NCBI GenBank assembly: GCA_963743875.1
Contig: CAVURM010000001.1
Span: 372,001 to 436,000 of the forward strand
Length of the DNA stretch: 64,000 nt
Reading direction: 5' to 3'
Origin: RHKX01 sp963743875
Lineage (GTDB): Bacteria; Actinomycetota; Thermoleophilia; Solirubrobacterales; 70-9
This document shows positions 8,140 through 16,583 of this stretch, in pieces. Below the pieces are notes generated by a model. It did no database searches, was not told the DNA's origin, and saw only the letters and a program-made list of their open reading frames with translations. The position numbers were made by a program, and so were the translations under genes. Numbering within the stretch: the first letter of the stretch is position 1; the number at the start of each line of letters is the position of its first letter.

Positions 8140-9129
8140 ATGAGCCAGCCACTACCTACCGGCACCCGAGATGTACTCGCCCAGGAGATGCGTGAGCTAC
8201 GGGCGATCGAGGCGACGTTGCTCGATCTTTTCCACCGGCGCGGTTACGAGGAGGTCGCTACGCCCACGATCGAGTACCAGGAAGTGATCGCCCAGGGCGA
8301 GGGTCCCGAGGGGACCGCGACCTACCGGTTCCTCGACGAGTCCGGTTCGGTGCTCGCGCTTCGCAGCGACATGACCGTGCCGATCGCCCGCATGGTCGCC
8401 GGACGCTTCGCCGGCGAGGAGGGCCCGTTTCGGCTCGCCTACTCGGGCAGCGTCTACCGGCGAGTGCGACCCCAGCGCGGGCAGCTTCGGGAGTTCCGGC
8501 AGATCGGGGTCGAGCTCGTCGGATCCGAGTCCCCGCGGGGCACCATCGAGCTGATCGAGGTCCTGGTGGCCTCGCTGGATGCCATCGGTCTGGGGAGCGC
8601 CGTGATTGGCCTCGGCGATGCCGATCTCTTCCGCCAGGTCCTGGACGAGTTCGAGGTCGAGGGCAGGGCGCGCGATCGAATCCTCGAGTGTCTTGCTGCC
8701 CACGATCTGGTCGCGATCGAGGCCGAGGCCGGTGATCTGGCCGACATCGGCGACGCCGAGCGCGCCACCATCGTCGCGCTCGGAAATCTCCGTGGCGGAG
8801 CCGAGGTGCTCGAGCAGGCGCGAGCTATCGGCGGGCCGGCAATCGAGCGCGCTTCCGCTCGGCTCGCCGAGACATTCGAGGGCCTCGAGGCGGCGGGGAT
8901 CGCCGACCGGGTACAGGTCGACTTCGGGCTGTTGAGAGACCTCGGGTACTACACCGGGGCGATCCTCGAGGTCTACGACCCGGCCGTCGGCCACGCGATC
9001 GGCGGCGGAGGTCGCTACGACGACCTGCTCGGTCGCTTCGGCAGGCCGCTCCCAGCCGCGGGCTTCGCCCTCTACCTCGAGCGCCTGCACATCGCGCAGG
9101 CCGCCGAGCAGGAGGCGGCAGACCGATGA
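8140..9129 (+). CDS. hisZ: ATP phosphoribosyltransferase regulatory subunit HisZ
   Basis: 329 residues, a class II aminoacyl-tRNA synthetase paralogue (HisRS-like core without aminoacylation). Motif 2-like segment YSGSVYRRVRPQRGQLREFRQ and terminal GGGRYDDLLGRFG are typical. It assembles with short HisG and carries the histidine feedback site. Followed by HisG with a 4-nt ATGA overlap. A true HisRS is unlikely: no anticodon-binding domain and only 329 residues. SD-like GGGAGCAG before the ATG. Confidence 0.92.
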   Translation: MSQPLPTGTRDVLAQEMRELRAIEATLLDLFHRRGYEEVATPTIEYQEVIAQGEGPEGTATYRFLDESGSVLALRSDMTVPIARMVAGRFAGEEGPFRLAYSGSVYRRVRPQRGQLREFRQIGVELVGSESPRGTIELIEVLVASLDAIGLGSAVIGLGDADLFRQVLDEFEVEGRARDRILECLAAHDLVAIEAEAGDLADIGDAERATIVALGNLRGGAEVLEQARAIGGPAIERASARLAETFEGLEAAGIADRVQVDFGLLRDLGYYTGAILEVYDPAVGHAIGGGGRYDDLLGRFGRPLPAAGFALYLERLHIAQAAEQEAADR

Positions 9130-9794
9130 TGCAAAGCGTGCGCAAACGCTCCAACGGAGGAGCTCTCACCCTCGCACTTCCTCGGGGTTCGCTGTTCGAC
9201 GGCTGCCTGAGCATGCTCGATCGGGCCGGCTTCGACACCTCCCAGCCCCGCAGCGAGTCGCGCTCGCTGATCTTCGAGTTGGACGGGTTGACGATCGTCA
9301 CGGTCCGACCCTCCGACGTTCCGACTTACGTCGAATCGGGGGCCGCCGATCTCGGCGTCACCGGCAAGGACGTTCTGACCGAGCAGAGCGATCGCGCTGT
9401 CTACGAGCTTGCCGATCTGGGGTTCGGCCGCTGCCGGATGGCACTCGCCGCGCGCGCCGGCAGCGACGACCTCGAACGGGCTGAGCGCCGCCTCGGGGTG
9501 ATGCGGATCGCGACCAAGTACCCACGGACGGCAGTCGACTACTTCGAGCGCATGGGCAGGCAGGCCGAGGTTATCGAGGTCAAGGGTTCGGTCGAGCTCG
9601 CCCCGCTGGTCGGCCTGGCTGACGGCATCGTCGATCTCGTCGACACCGGCAGAACCCTGGACGAGAACGGTCTCGAGATCATCGATCAGATCTCCGTCTG
9701 CACCGCGCGTCTGGTCGCCAACCGCGTCGCGCACAAGCTTCGCGTCGATGAGCTCGACGCGATGGTCGAGCGGTTGCGCGAGGCCGCCGGGTGA
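9126..9794 (+). CDS. hisG: ATP phosphoribosyltransferase catalytic subunit HisG (short form)
   Basis: 222 residues, the short form that needs HisZ; condenses ATP and PRPP in the first step of histidine synthesis. LALPRGSLFDG at the N-terminus, periplasmic-binding-protein-like fold with DLGVTGKDVL, and the PRPP loop as VDTGRTLDENGL. It lacks the C-terminal ACT-like regulatory domain of long HisG, consistent with hisZ upstream. Overlaps hisZ by ATGA and hisD by GTGA. Confidence 0.94.
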   Translation: MMQSVRKRSNGGALTLALPRGSLFDGCLSMLDRAGFDTSQPRSESRSLIFELDGLTIVTVRPSDVPTYVESGAADLGVTGKDVLTEQSDRAVYELADLGFGRCRMALAARAGSDDLERAERRLGVMRIATKYPRTAVDYFERMGRQAEVIEVKGSVELAPLVGLADGIVDLVDTGRTLDENGLEIIDQISVCTARLVANRVAHKLRVDELDAMVERLREAAG

Positions 9795-11077
9795 GGGTCG
9801 AGGTCCGAGACTGGGACGGGCGCGACGCGGTTGGCTTGGCGGCTTCCCTGCGGGCGGGTAGCCCTGATCCCCCAGGAATCGCGGCGTCCGTCGCCGCGAC
9901 GATCGAGCGGGTCCGCGATGGGGGGGACGTCGCGCTGATGGAATTGAGTGAGCGTTACGACGGCATCGCCGCCACCTCCCTGCGGGTCGACCCGGCAGCG
10001 ATCGAGCTGGCAGTGGGCTCGATCACCGACGAGCTCCGGGATGCGATCGAGCTGAGCGCCGCCAACGTCAGAGCTGTCGCGGAGGCTCAGATCACCGACT
10101 ACCGCAGTCCCGAGCTGCATCATGGCCAGAGCGTCACCATCGAGGAGGTTGCGGTCGGTTCGGCGGGAATCTATGTGCCGGGCGGGAGGGCCCCGTATCC
10201 GTCGAGCGTGATCATGGGCGTGGTTCCGGCCCGGGTAGCCGGCGTCGCGCGCGTCGTCGTCGTGTCGCCCCCGACCGCGTCCGAACGTCCCGAAGACGCG
10301 ATTCTTGCGGCCGCCTCGATCGCCGGCGCCGACGAGGTCTATGCCGTGGGTGGGGCGCAGGCGATCGCCGCACTCGCCTACGGCACCGAGTCGATCGCCG
10401 CCGTCGACGTCATTGCCGGCCCCGGGGGTCCGTGGGTCCAGGAGGCCAAGCTGCAGTGCTCCCGCGTGGTCGGGATCGACGGGTATGCGGGTCCGTCCGA
10501 GCTGGTCGTGATCTGCGAGGCGGACGCGCCGGTCGAATGGATCGCGCTCGACATCTGCGCTCAGGCCGAGCATGGCGACGACGGGCTGCTGGTGGCGATT
10601 TCGACCGACGAGGCCGCGCTCGAGGCGCTTGCAGATGCCGTTCAGCGCCTGGCAGATGAACGCGGGAGCGTCGCCGATGCCCGGGTGACCCTCGTTCTGG
10701 TGAAGCGGGTCGAGTCGGCGATCGAACTGGCCCAGGCTCTCGCCCCCGAGCACCTGGAACTGATCACCGAGGGTGCGGGGGAGATGGCTTCGAAGCTGAC
10801 GACCGCCGGATGCGTTTTCGTCGGGGAGCGTTCGGCGACGGCGTTCGGCGACTATGCCGCCGGCTCGAACCACGTGCTCCCCACGGGGGGTGCCGGCCGC
10901 TTCACCGGGCCGCTCGGACCCGGCAACTTCCGGCGTCGGATCAGCCGGGTCGAGCTGGGGGCCGATTCGGCCGCGGAATTGGGGGGGGCGGTCGATACGA
11001 TCGCCCGGGCCGAAGGCTTCCCGGTCCACGGCGAGTCCGCGCTCGCTCGCAGGAACGACCCCCGAAAGGGGGAATAG
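9791..11077 (+). CDS. hisD: Histidinol dehydrogenase HisD
   Basis: 428 residues, normal length. NAD-dependent, zinc enzyme oxidising L-histidinol to L-histidine, the last two steps. Visible family motifs: YVPGGRAPYPSSVIM, AGPGG, GPSELVV, AQAEHGDDG (zinc ligands) and LAPEHLEL, then GDYAAGSNHVLPTGG. GTG start overlaps the hisG stop. The hisB start follows 8 nt after the stop. Confidence 0.96.
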   Translation: MRVEVRDWDGRDAVGLAASLRAGSPDPPGIAASVAATIERVRDGGDVALMELSERYDGIAATSLRVDPAAIELAVGSITDELRDAIELSAANVRAVAEAQITDYRSPELHHGQSVTIEEVAVGSAGIYVPGGRAPYPSSVIMGVVPARVAGVARVVVVSPPTASERPEDAILAAASIAGADEVYAVGGAQAIAALAYGTESIAAVDVIAGPGGPWVQEAKLQCSRVVGIDGYAGPSELVVICEADAPVEWIALDICAQAEHGDDGLLVAISTDEAALEALADAVQRLADERGSVADARVTLVLVKRVESAIELAQALAPEHLELITEGAGEMASKLTTAGCVFVGERSATAFGDYAAGSNHVLPTGGAGRFTGPLGPGNFRRRISRVELGADSAAELGGAVDTIARAEGFPVHGESALARRNDPRKGE

Positions 11078-11085
11078 TCCAGTCC

Positions 11086-11679
11086 ATGGCATCGCGCACC
11101 GCAACGATCGAGCGACGCACCAATGAGACCACGATCGACCTGTCGATCGACCTCGACGGCGGTGCCGTCAGCGCATCCACCGGCGTGGGTTTCCTCGACC
11201 ACATGCTCGAGTTGTTGGGTCACCACGGGCGACTTGGACTCTCCGTCGCAGCGGAGGGTGACCTCGAGACGGGCTCCCACCACACCGTCGAGGACGTCGG
11301 TATCGCATTCGGGCAGGCTCTGGATCAGGCGCTCGGCGATCGGGCGAAGATCACGCGTTACGCCCACGTCGTGCTGCCGATGGACGAATCCTTGGCGAGT
11401 TGCTCGATCGACATCTCCGGCCGGCCCTACTGCCATTTCCGCTCCAACCTGCCTCCGGTGTCGATCGCGGGCTTCGAGGCCGAACTGGCCGAGGAGTTCT
11501 TCCGCGCGGTGGCGACGAACGGAAAGTTGACGCTGCACCTGTCGAACCCCTACGGGTCGAACGCCCACCACATGATTGAGGCATGCTTCAAGGCATTCGC
11601 ACGGGCCTTGAGAGACGCCGTCGCGATCGATCCCGGCGAGCCCGGGATCCCCTCGACCAAAGGAACTCTCAGTAGCTGA
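11086..11679 (+). CDS. hisB: Imidazoleglycerol-phosphate dehydratase HisB
   Basis: 197 residues, monofunctional dehydratase, the usual actinobacterial form. Manganese-binding motifs are clear: FLDHMLE, SHHTVED, and DISGRPY, ending with NPYGSNAHHMIEACFKAFARAL. Start ATG 11086 chosen by homology, with purine-rich GAAAGGGGGA upstream. Last of the hisZGDB block; the two glycosidase-like genes that follow have their own promoters. Confidence 0.95.
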   Translation: MASRTATIERRTNETTIDLSIDLDGGAVSASTGVGFLDHMLELLGHHGRLGLSVAAEGDLETGSHHTVEDVGIAFGQALDQALGDRAKITRYAHVVLPMDESLASCSIDISGRPYCHFRSNLPPVSIAGFEAELAEEFFRAVATNGKLTLHLSNPYGSNAHHMIEACFKAFARALRDAVAIDPGEPGIPSTKGTLSS

Positions 11680-11737
11680 GTCGGTGCTCGGCGCCCCAAC
11701 CTGCTCCGGAACTGCAACCCGACGTATCTGATTTGAG

Positions 11738-11743
11738 TAATCT
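11738..11743 (+). promoter_or_regulatory. -10 element (TAATCT), leaderless start of glycosidase-like gene 1
   Basis: TAATCT lies exactly 7 nt before ATG 11751. This supports a leaderless transcript and ATG 11751 over the upstream TTG at 11733. Confidence 0.5.
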
Positions 11744-11750
11744 GACCCGG

Positions 11751-12881
11751 ATGATGGGTTCAAACGGATGCAGGCGGGCACGACGGCCCCTGTCATTTCT
11801 GGTTGCAATATTCATGATCGTGATTCCCGCCGGGGTGGCTGACGCCAAGGTTTCCGCCGATTTCTTCGGTATCTCCGCCGAGATTCCGGTCGCGGGTGAC
11901 TTCGACGGTATGGGGAACGCCGGCTTCGGGTCGTACCGGGTGCCCATCCTCTGGTCCTCGATCCAGCAGACCAGTGATGGCGAATACGACTGGACGTTGC
12001 CCGACTCAGAGATCCGCCACGCCACCGAGAACGGAATGAGGCCGGTTCCCGTCGTCTTTGGAACACCCAGCTTCGTTCACGAATTCACGCCTCAGAACCT
12101 TTACCCGCCGACCAGCAGGGAGGACCTCGGCGAGTGGCAGGACTTCACCGAGGCGCTGGTGGTCCGTTACGGCCCGGGAGGGACGTTCTTCGAAGAAAAC
12201 CCTGAAATCGAGGAACTGCCGGTCAAGGACTGGATCATCTGGAACGAGCAGAACGTGGAGTGGAATTGGCGCCCGAAACCTGATCCACGCGAGTACGCCA
12301 AGGTCGTGGAGAGGGCCGACGCGGGGATCTCCGCCGTGGATCCTGACGCCAAGCTGGTGCTTGGCGGGATGTTCGGGTACCCCGGCGGTACGCACTCGGT
12401 GTGGGCTGCGAAATACCTCAGAGCCTTCTACAGGGTGAAGGGTGTGGAGAAGCACTTCGACTCCGTCAACGTGCATCCCTACGGCCGTGACCTCGCGACC
12501 GTCAAGGTTCAGATCAAGAAACTGCGATCGGTGATGAGGAAGGCCCGCGACCGTAAAGCCGGGATCTACATCGGCGAGATCGGTTGGTCGTCGGCAGGTC
12601 CCAAGAGAAACGAGTTGGTCGTGGGCAGTACGGGGCAGGCGGAGACATTGAAGAAAGCGCTCAAATTCCTGGTCAAGAAGCGCCGAGCCTGGAAGATCGG
12701 CGGCGTCCTCATCTACGCGTGGAGGGACTTCCCCGCCGGGCTGATCGGATGCGAGTGGTGTCCTGGGGCCGGTCTGGTAAAGGAGAGCGGGGAGCCGAAG
12801 CCCGCCCTTCTCTCAGTCATGAACGTGATCGGCTCCAGCGTGCGGTCATCGTTGCCGGCCCAACGTGCTCGGCCGGAGTGA
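11751..12881 (+). CDS. Secreted glycoside-hydrolase-like TIM-barrel protein, copy 1
   Basis: 376 residues with a signal peptide (basic start, hydrophobic run FLVAIFMIVIPAG, cleavage near VADA-K). Looks like a clan GH-A barrel related to GH39/GH5-like enzymes. WNEQN (Glu166) is the likely acid/base and IGEIGWSS (Glu276) the likely nucleophile, 110 residues apart. Substrate unknown. Ends with paired cysteines (GCEWCPGAG). A close paralogue follows immediately; both sit between hisB and hisH and have no obvious link to histidine. TTG 11733 is an alternative start. Confidence 0.72.
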   Translation: MMGSNGCRRARRPLSFLVAIFMIVIPAGVADAKVSADFFGISAEIPVAGDFDGMGNAGFGSYRVPILWSSIQQTSDGEYDWTLPDSEIRHATENGMRPVPVVFGTPSFVHEFTPQNLYPPTSREDLGEWQDFTEALVVRYGPGGTFFEENPEIEELPVKDWIIWNEQNVEWNWRPKPDPREYAKVVERADAGISAVDPDAKLVLGGMFGYPGGTHSVWAAKYLRAFYRVKGVEKHFDSVNVHPYGRDLATVKVQIKKLRSVMRKARDRKAGIYIGEIGWSSAGPKRNELVVGSTGQAETLKKALKFLVKKRRAWKIGGVLIYAWRDFPAGLIGCEWCPGAGLVKESGEPKPALLSVMNVIGSSVRSSLPAQRARPE

Positions 12882-12911
12882 AGAGCGCAACTTCACGGTC
12901 CCGGATGTGCT

Positions 12912-12917
12912 TACCAT
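12912..12917 (+). promoter_or_regulatory. -10 element (TACCAT), leaderless start of glycosidase-like gene 2
   Basis: TACCAT, 7 nt before ATG 12925. A weak TTCACG at 12890-12895, 16 bp upstream, could be the -35. Confidence 0.45.
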
Positions 12918-12924
12918 CCAAGAG

Positions 12925-14034
12925 ATGAGGGCCTTATTCGAGTTCGCACCAGACCGTCGCAACCGGGTCCCCCGGAGCGTGACCGCAGCGTTGCTGGCGC
13001 TGGTTGCGCTCTTGTTGCCCGTCGCCTCGGCGAACGCGAAGGTACCGAGCGACTTCTTCGGCATCTTCGCCGAGGCCCCGGCCGCCGGTGAGTTCAGGGA
13101 CATGGGCAAGGCCGGCTTCGGCTCCTACCGGGTTCCGGTCAACTGGGAGAGCATCCAGAAGACCAAGGACGGCGGCTATTCCTGGGGCCAGTCCGATTAC
13201 GGCGTCTACCAGGCGGCCAAGAACGGAATGCGGCCCGTGCCCGTCGTCTACGGCACACCGCGCTTCGTCCACAAGCCCGCCGACGGTCTCTACGCACCGA
13301 AGAGCAAGGCCGACCTGAACGAGTGGAAGGATTTCACCGAGGCGCTCGCCGCGCGCTACAGCCCAAACGGTGACTACTTCGACGCGGTTCCCGAGATCGA
13401 CAACCTCCCGGTGAAGACCTGGGTGATGTGGAATGAACAGAACTCGAAGAGCAACTGGCTCCCCAAGGCTGATCCACGCGAGTACGCCAAGGTCGTCGAG
13501 AAGGGCGAGGAGGGGATCTCGAAGGTCGACCCGAAGGCCAAGATCGTGCTCGGGGGGATGTACGGCTACCCGCGCGACTCGAAGTCGATGAAGGCAGCGA
13601 AGTTCCTCCAGAAGTTCTACGGCGTCCCGGGTGTCGAAAAGCACTTCGACGCCGTCAACTCCCACCCCTACGGGCCCGACGTCGCCTCGGTGAAGAGCCA
13701 GGTGGGCGATCTGCGATCGGTGATGAGCAAGGCGGGCGACGGCAAGGCCGGGATGTACGTCGGGGAGCTCGGCTGGGCATCGACGGGGCCCTCGAGGAGC
13801 GAGTCGGTGGTCGGTAAGAAGGGTCAGGCAAATCGTCTTCGCGACGGTCTTAACCTGCTGGCCAAGAAGCGAAACGCCTGGAACGTGGACGGGGTCTTCG
13901 TCTACGTCTGGCGGGATTTCCCGGATGGGCAGCTGGCCTGCCTCTGGTGCGCTGGGGCGGGGCTCGTAGAGGAGAACGGCAACGCAAAGCCGGCCCTCGA
14001 CGCGGTCCAGAAGGTAATCCGCAAGAAGGGCTGA
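12925..14034 (+). CDS. Secreted glycoside-hydrolase-like TIM-barrel protein, copy 2
   Basis: 369 residues, a tandem paralogue of the preceding protein, colinear over nearly the whole length. Signal peptide with hydrophobic core AALLALVALLLPVASANA. Proposed catalytic pair WNEQN (Glu171) and VGELGWAS (Glu281), again 110 residues apart; both conserved between copies, so both are probably active. C-terminal CLWCAGAG keeps the cysteine pair. The copies differ most in the signal peptide and surface regions, which points to an older duplication. Own promoter; target glycan unknown. Confidence 0.72.
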   Translation: MRALFEFAPDRRNRVPRSVTAALLALVALLLPVASANAKVPSDFFGIFAEAPAAGEFRDMGKAGFGSYRVPVNWESIQKTKDGGYSWGQSDYGVYQAAKNGMRPVPVVYGTPRFVHKPADGLYAPKSKADLNEWKDFTEALAARYSPNGDYFDAVPEIDNLPVKTWVMWNEQNSKSNWLPKADPREYAKVVEKGEEGISKVDPKAKIVLGGMYGYPRDSKSMKAAKFLQKFYGVPGVEKHFDAVNSHPYGPDVASVKSQVGDLRSVMSKAGDGKAGMYVGELGWASTGPSRSESVVGKKGQANRLRDGLNLLAKKRNAWNVDGVFVYVWRDFPDGQLACLWCAGAGLVEENGNAKPALDAVQKVIRKKG

Positions 14035-14065
14035 CCACCCCCTCTCTCGAGACCTGGTCGGCGCC

Positions 14066-14071
14066 TAACAT
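14066..14071 (+). promoter_or_regulatory. -10 element (TAACAT) for hisH-hisA
   Basis: TAACAT ends 7 nt before GTG 14079. The downstream his genes therefore seem to have a promoter of their own, independent of hisZGDB. Confidence 0.45.
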
Positions 14072-14078
14072 GGCAAGG

Positions 14079-14723
14079 GTGAGTTCCCCCGGAACGCAGA
14101 TGACCATCGCCGATTACGGCATGGGCAACCTTCGCTCGGTCGCCAAGGCGATCGAGCACGTGGGAGTACGGGTCGAGATCAGCTCCGACCCGGCAGAGCT
14201 GGCTTCGGCCACGGCCCTGATCCTGCCGGGCGTCGGCGCGTTTGCGGAAGCTATGCGCGAGATCGATCGCCGGGGCTTGGCCGCGCCGATCCGCGATCGC
14301 GTCGCCGCCGGCGTTCCTCTGCTCGGGATCTGCCTGGGCATGCAACTGCTCTTCGAGTCCTCGACCGAGCACGGCGGCGCCGAGGGCCTGGGCCTGCTCG
14401 ACGGACATGTCACGGCCCTGGAAGCCCCAGGCCGAAAGCTGCCCCACATCGGGTGGTCCCCGCTCCATCTGAACCGACCGTCGCCACTGGTTGACGGCCT
14501 CACCGAGGGCGAGCCGTTCTACTTCGTCCACTCATTCGCGGCCCGCCCGGACCGGGACGAGCTGATCGCCTCCGCCGAGCACGGCGAGCGCTTCGCGGCG
14601 ATCGTCGGCCACGGCAACGTGTTCGGGACCCAGTTCCATCCCGAGAAGTCGAGCGGCGCCGGATTGGCCATGCTGCGCAACTTCGCCGCGATCGCATCCG
14701 GTGCGCAGTCGGTCCCGTGCTGA
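14079..14723 (+). CDS. hisH: Imidazole glycerol phosphate synthase glutaminase subunit HisH
   Basis: Glutaminase partner of HisF; supplies ammonia for IGP and AICAR formation. Class I amidotransferase triad: Cys in GICLGMQ (residue 78 counting from ATG 14100), His and Glu in FHPEKS. YGMGNLRSVAKA at the N-terminus is typical. Start is GTG 14079 if the transcript is leaderless (214 residues) or ATG 14100 (207 residues); homology favours neither strongly. Overlaps hisA by about 7 nt. Confidence 0.93.
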   Translation: MSSPGTQMTIADYGMGNLRSVAKAIEHVGVRVEISSDPAELASATALILPGVGAFAEAMREIDRRGLAAPIRDRVAAGVPLLGICLGMQLLFESSTEHGGAEGLGLLDGHVTALEAPGRKLPHIGWSPLHLNRPSPLVDGLTEGEPFYFVHSFAARPDRDELIASAEHGERFAAIVGHGNVFGTQFHPEKSSGAGLAMLRNFAAIASGAQSVPC

Positions 14724-15454
14724 CTCTCTACCCGGCAATCGATATTCGCGACGGCCGTGCGGTCCGGCTGCTGCAGGGCGACTACGACCGTGAGACGCGC
14801 TACGACGCCGATCCCGTCGACGCTGCCCGACGCTGGGTCGACGGCGGGGCCTCGATCGTCCACGTGGTCGACCTCGATGGGGCCCGCGGCGGCGCCCCCG
14901 TCAATCTCGACGTGGTCGCGCGAATCGCCGAGGCCGTGGGCGTTCCGGTGCAACTCGGCGGGGGGTTGCGGGACCGAGCGGACGTCGAAGCAGCGTTCGC
15001 GGCGGGTGCGCAACGGGCGGTGCTCGGTACAAGCGCTCAGCGCAATCCCGATCTGCTCTCGGCACTCGCCGAGTCCTACGGCGACCGGATCGTCGCCTCC
15101 GTTGACGCCCGCGGGGCGCGCGTCGCGGTCGAGGGCTGGGAGGAGGCCACCGCGACCGCCGTCGACGACGCGATCAGAGATCTCGGCGCGCGCGGTGTCA
15201 GCCGGTTCGTCTACACCCCGGTCGAGGTCGACGGCACCCTGGAGGGACCCGGCCTCGACGGGCTCGGACCGATCCTCGCCGCCTGCGATGCAACGGGCTC
15301 GGAGCTGATCTATTCAGGGGGCGTCGGTACTCTCGAGGACCTCGCCGCCCTCGCGTCGATCGGGGCGGAGGGTCTCAAGGGCGTGATTGTGGGTAGGGCC
15401 CTCTATGAACGCCGGTTCACCGTGGCGGCAGCGCTCGAAGCGCTGGCCGGCTGA
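14717..15454 (+). CDS. hisA: Phosphoribosylformimino-5-aminoimidazole carboxamide ribotide isomerase HisA
   Basis: 245 residues, (beta/alpha)8 barrel; converts ProFAR to PRFAR. Catalytic aspartates in YPAIDIRDGR and VASVDARG; phosphate-binding loops LGGGLRD and YSGGVGTLEDL. In many Actinobacteria this gene is the bifunctional PriA also serving tryptophan synthesis. I cannot decide from sequence alone, because trpF is not visible here. GTG start lies inside the end of hisH. Confidence 0.93.
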   Translation: MLTLYPAIDIRDGRAVRLLQGDYDRETRYDADPVDAARRWVDGGASIVHVVDLDGARGGAPVNLDVVARIAEAVGVPVQLGGGLRDRADVEAAFAAGAQRAVLGTSAQRNPDLLSALAESYGDRIVASVDARGARVAVEGWEEATATAVDDAIRDLGARGVSRFVYTPVEVDGTLEGPGLDGLGPILAACDATGSELIYSGGVGTLEDLAALASIGAEGLKGVIVGRALYERRFTVAAALEALAG

Positions 15455-15481
15455 GAAAACCGAACGAAGTGAGGATGTGAA

Positions 15482-15769
15482 GTGGGAATCATGAGCACGG
15501 CCGGCCGCGGGGCCGGCAAATGGAGCATCTGGGGTCGGATCATCGCGATCGCCGAGCTCGCACTGATTGCCAAGCGCCATCTCGACAAGCTCGGTCCCGG
15601 AGAGGTCGGCGAGCTGCGGAGCTTGCTGGTCAAGTCGAAGGGTCGCCCCGGGAACCTCAGCCCGCGTGAGCGGGCGCGAATCCAGGCGCTCGCCGCCAAG
15701 TTGGAGCCCGGAGCCTTCGCCAAGGACGCCGCATCGAGCTTCGTGCCGTTCAAGAAATCCAAGACCTGA
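15482..15769 (+). CDS. Small conserved-looking basic protein between hisA and hisF
   Basis: 95 residues from GTG 15482 (ATG 15491 also possible), preceded by GTGAGGATGTGAA. Amphipathic N-terminal helix (WGRIIAIAELALIAKRHL), then a charged segment with SKGRPGNLSPRERARI and a Lys-rich end. No motif that I recognise. Sits between hisA and hisF, so it is expressed with the pathway. It might be membrane-associated through residues 14-32. Coding is supported by clean third-position GC bias and close spacing. Confidence 0.6.
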   Translation: MGIMSTAGRGAGKWSIWGRIIAIAELALIAKRHLDKLGPGEVGELRSLLVKSKGRPGNLSPRERARIQALAAKLEPGAFAKDAASSFVPFKKSKT

Positions 15770-15786
15770 TCCGGCGCGCGGCCCCG

Positions 15787-15792
15787 TACGCT
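15787..15792 (+). promoter_or_regulatory. -10 element (TACGCT) before hisF
   Basis: TACGCT followed by 6 nt and GTG 15799: leaderless architecture. Confidence 0.45.
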
Positions 15793-15798
15793 TCAACC

Positions 15799-16572
15799 GT
15801 GCCGCTGAAGCGCCTGATTCCCTGTCTGGACGTCGACGGTGGTCGTGTCGTCAAGGGCACCAACTTCGTCGACATCCGCGATGCCGGCGACCCGGTGGAA
15901 CTCGCGGCCCGCTACGACGCCGAGGGGGCCGACGAACTCATCTTCCTCGATATCACCGCCTCCCACGAGGACAGGGAGACGATTGTCGAGCTCGCTCGAC
16001 GGGCCGCCGACGAGGTCTTCATCCCATTCACGATCGGCGGTGGGATCCGATCGGTCGCCGACGCCCAGGCGGTCCTTGACGCCGGCGCCGACAAGGTGGG
16101 CATCAACTCCGCTGCGCTGGCCAGACCCGAGCTGATCGATGAGCTCGCCGAGGTCTTCGGCTCCCAGTGCGTCGTCGTTGCGATCGATGCTCGGTCGGTG
16201 CCCGGCCCCGTTCAAACCTGGGACGTCTACGTCGCCGGTGGCCGCCGGAGGGTCGAGAACCGGGACGCGGTCGGCTGGGCCGCCGAGGCAGCGGAGCGCG
16301 GGGCGGGGGAGATCATGCTGACCAGCATGGACCGGGACGGCACGAGCGACGGCTTCGACCTGGAGCTGACCCGCGCCGTCTCCGACCGCATTCCGATTCC
16401 GGTGATCGCCTCCGGCGGGGTCGGTGAACTGGCCCACCTCGTGGAGGGCATCACCGAGGGTGGAGCCGACGCGGTTCTGGCCGCCTCGATCTTCCACTAC
16501 CGCCACCACACGATCGCCGAGGCCAAGCAGGCGATGGCTGACGCCGGGATCGACGTCAGGATGACCGGCTGA
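15799..16572 (+). CDS. hisF: Imidazole glycerol phosphate synthase cyclase subunit HisF
   Basis: 257 residues. Synthase half of the HisHF complex, producing IGP and AICAR. RLIPCLDVDGGRVVKG carries the first catalytic Asp and VVAIDAR the second; TIGGGIRS and ASGGVG bind phosphate. Complete and intact. Last his gene in the window; hisC, hisI and hisE are absent and must be elsewhere. Confidence 0.96.
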   Translation: MPLKRLIPCLDVDGGRVVKGTNFVDIRDAGDPVELAARYDAEGADELIFLDITASHEDRETIVELARRAADEVFIPFTIGGGIRSVADAQAVLDAGADKVGINSAALARPELIDELAEVFGSQCVVVAIDARSVPGPVQTWDVYVAGGRRRVENRDAVGWAAEAAERGAGEIMLTSMDRDGTSDGFDLELTRAVSDRIPIPVIASGGVGELAHLVEGITEGGADAVLAASIFHYRHHTIAEAKQAMADAGIDVRMTG

Positions 16573-16583
16573 GGCTTCGGGCG

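Noticed and set aside
8140..9129. Histidyl-tRNA synthetase
   Set aside because: Too short, lacks an anticodon-binding domain, and is coupled to a short-form hisG; this is HisZ.
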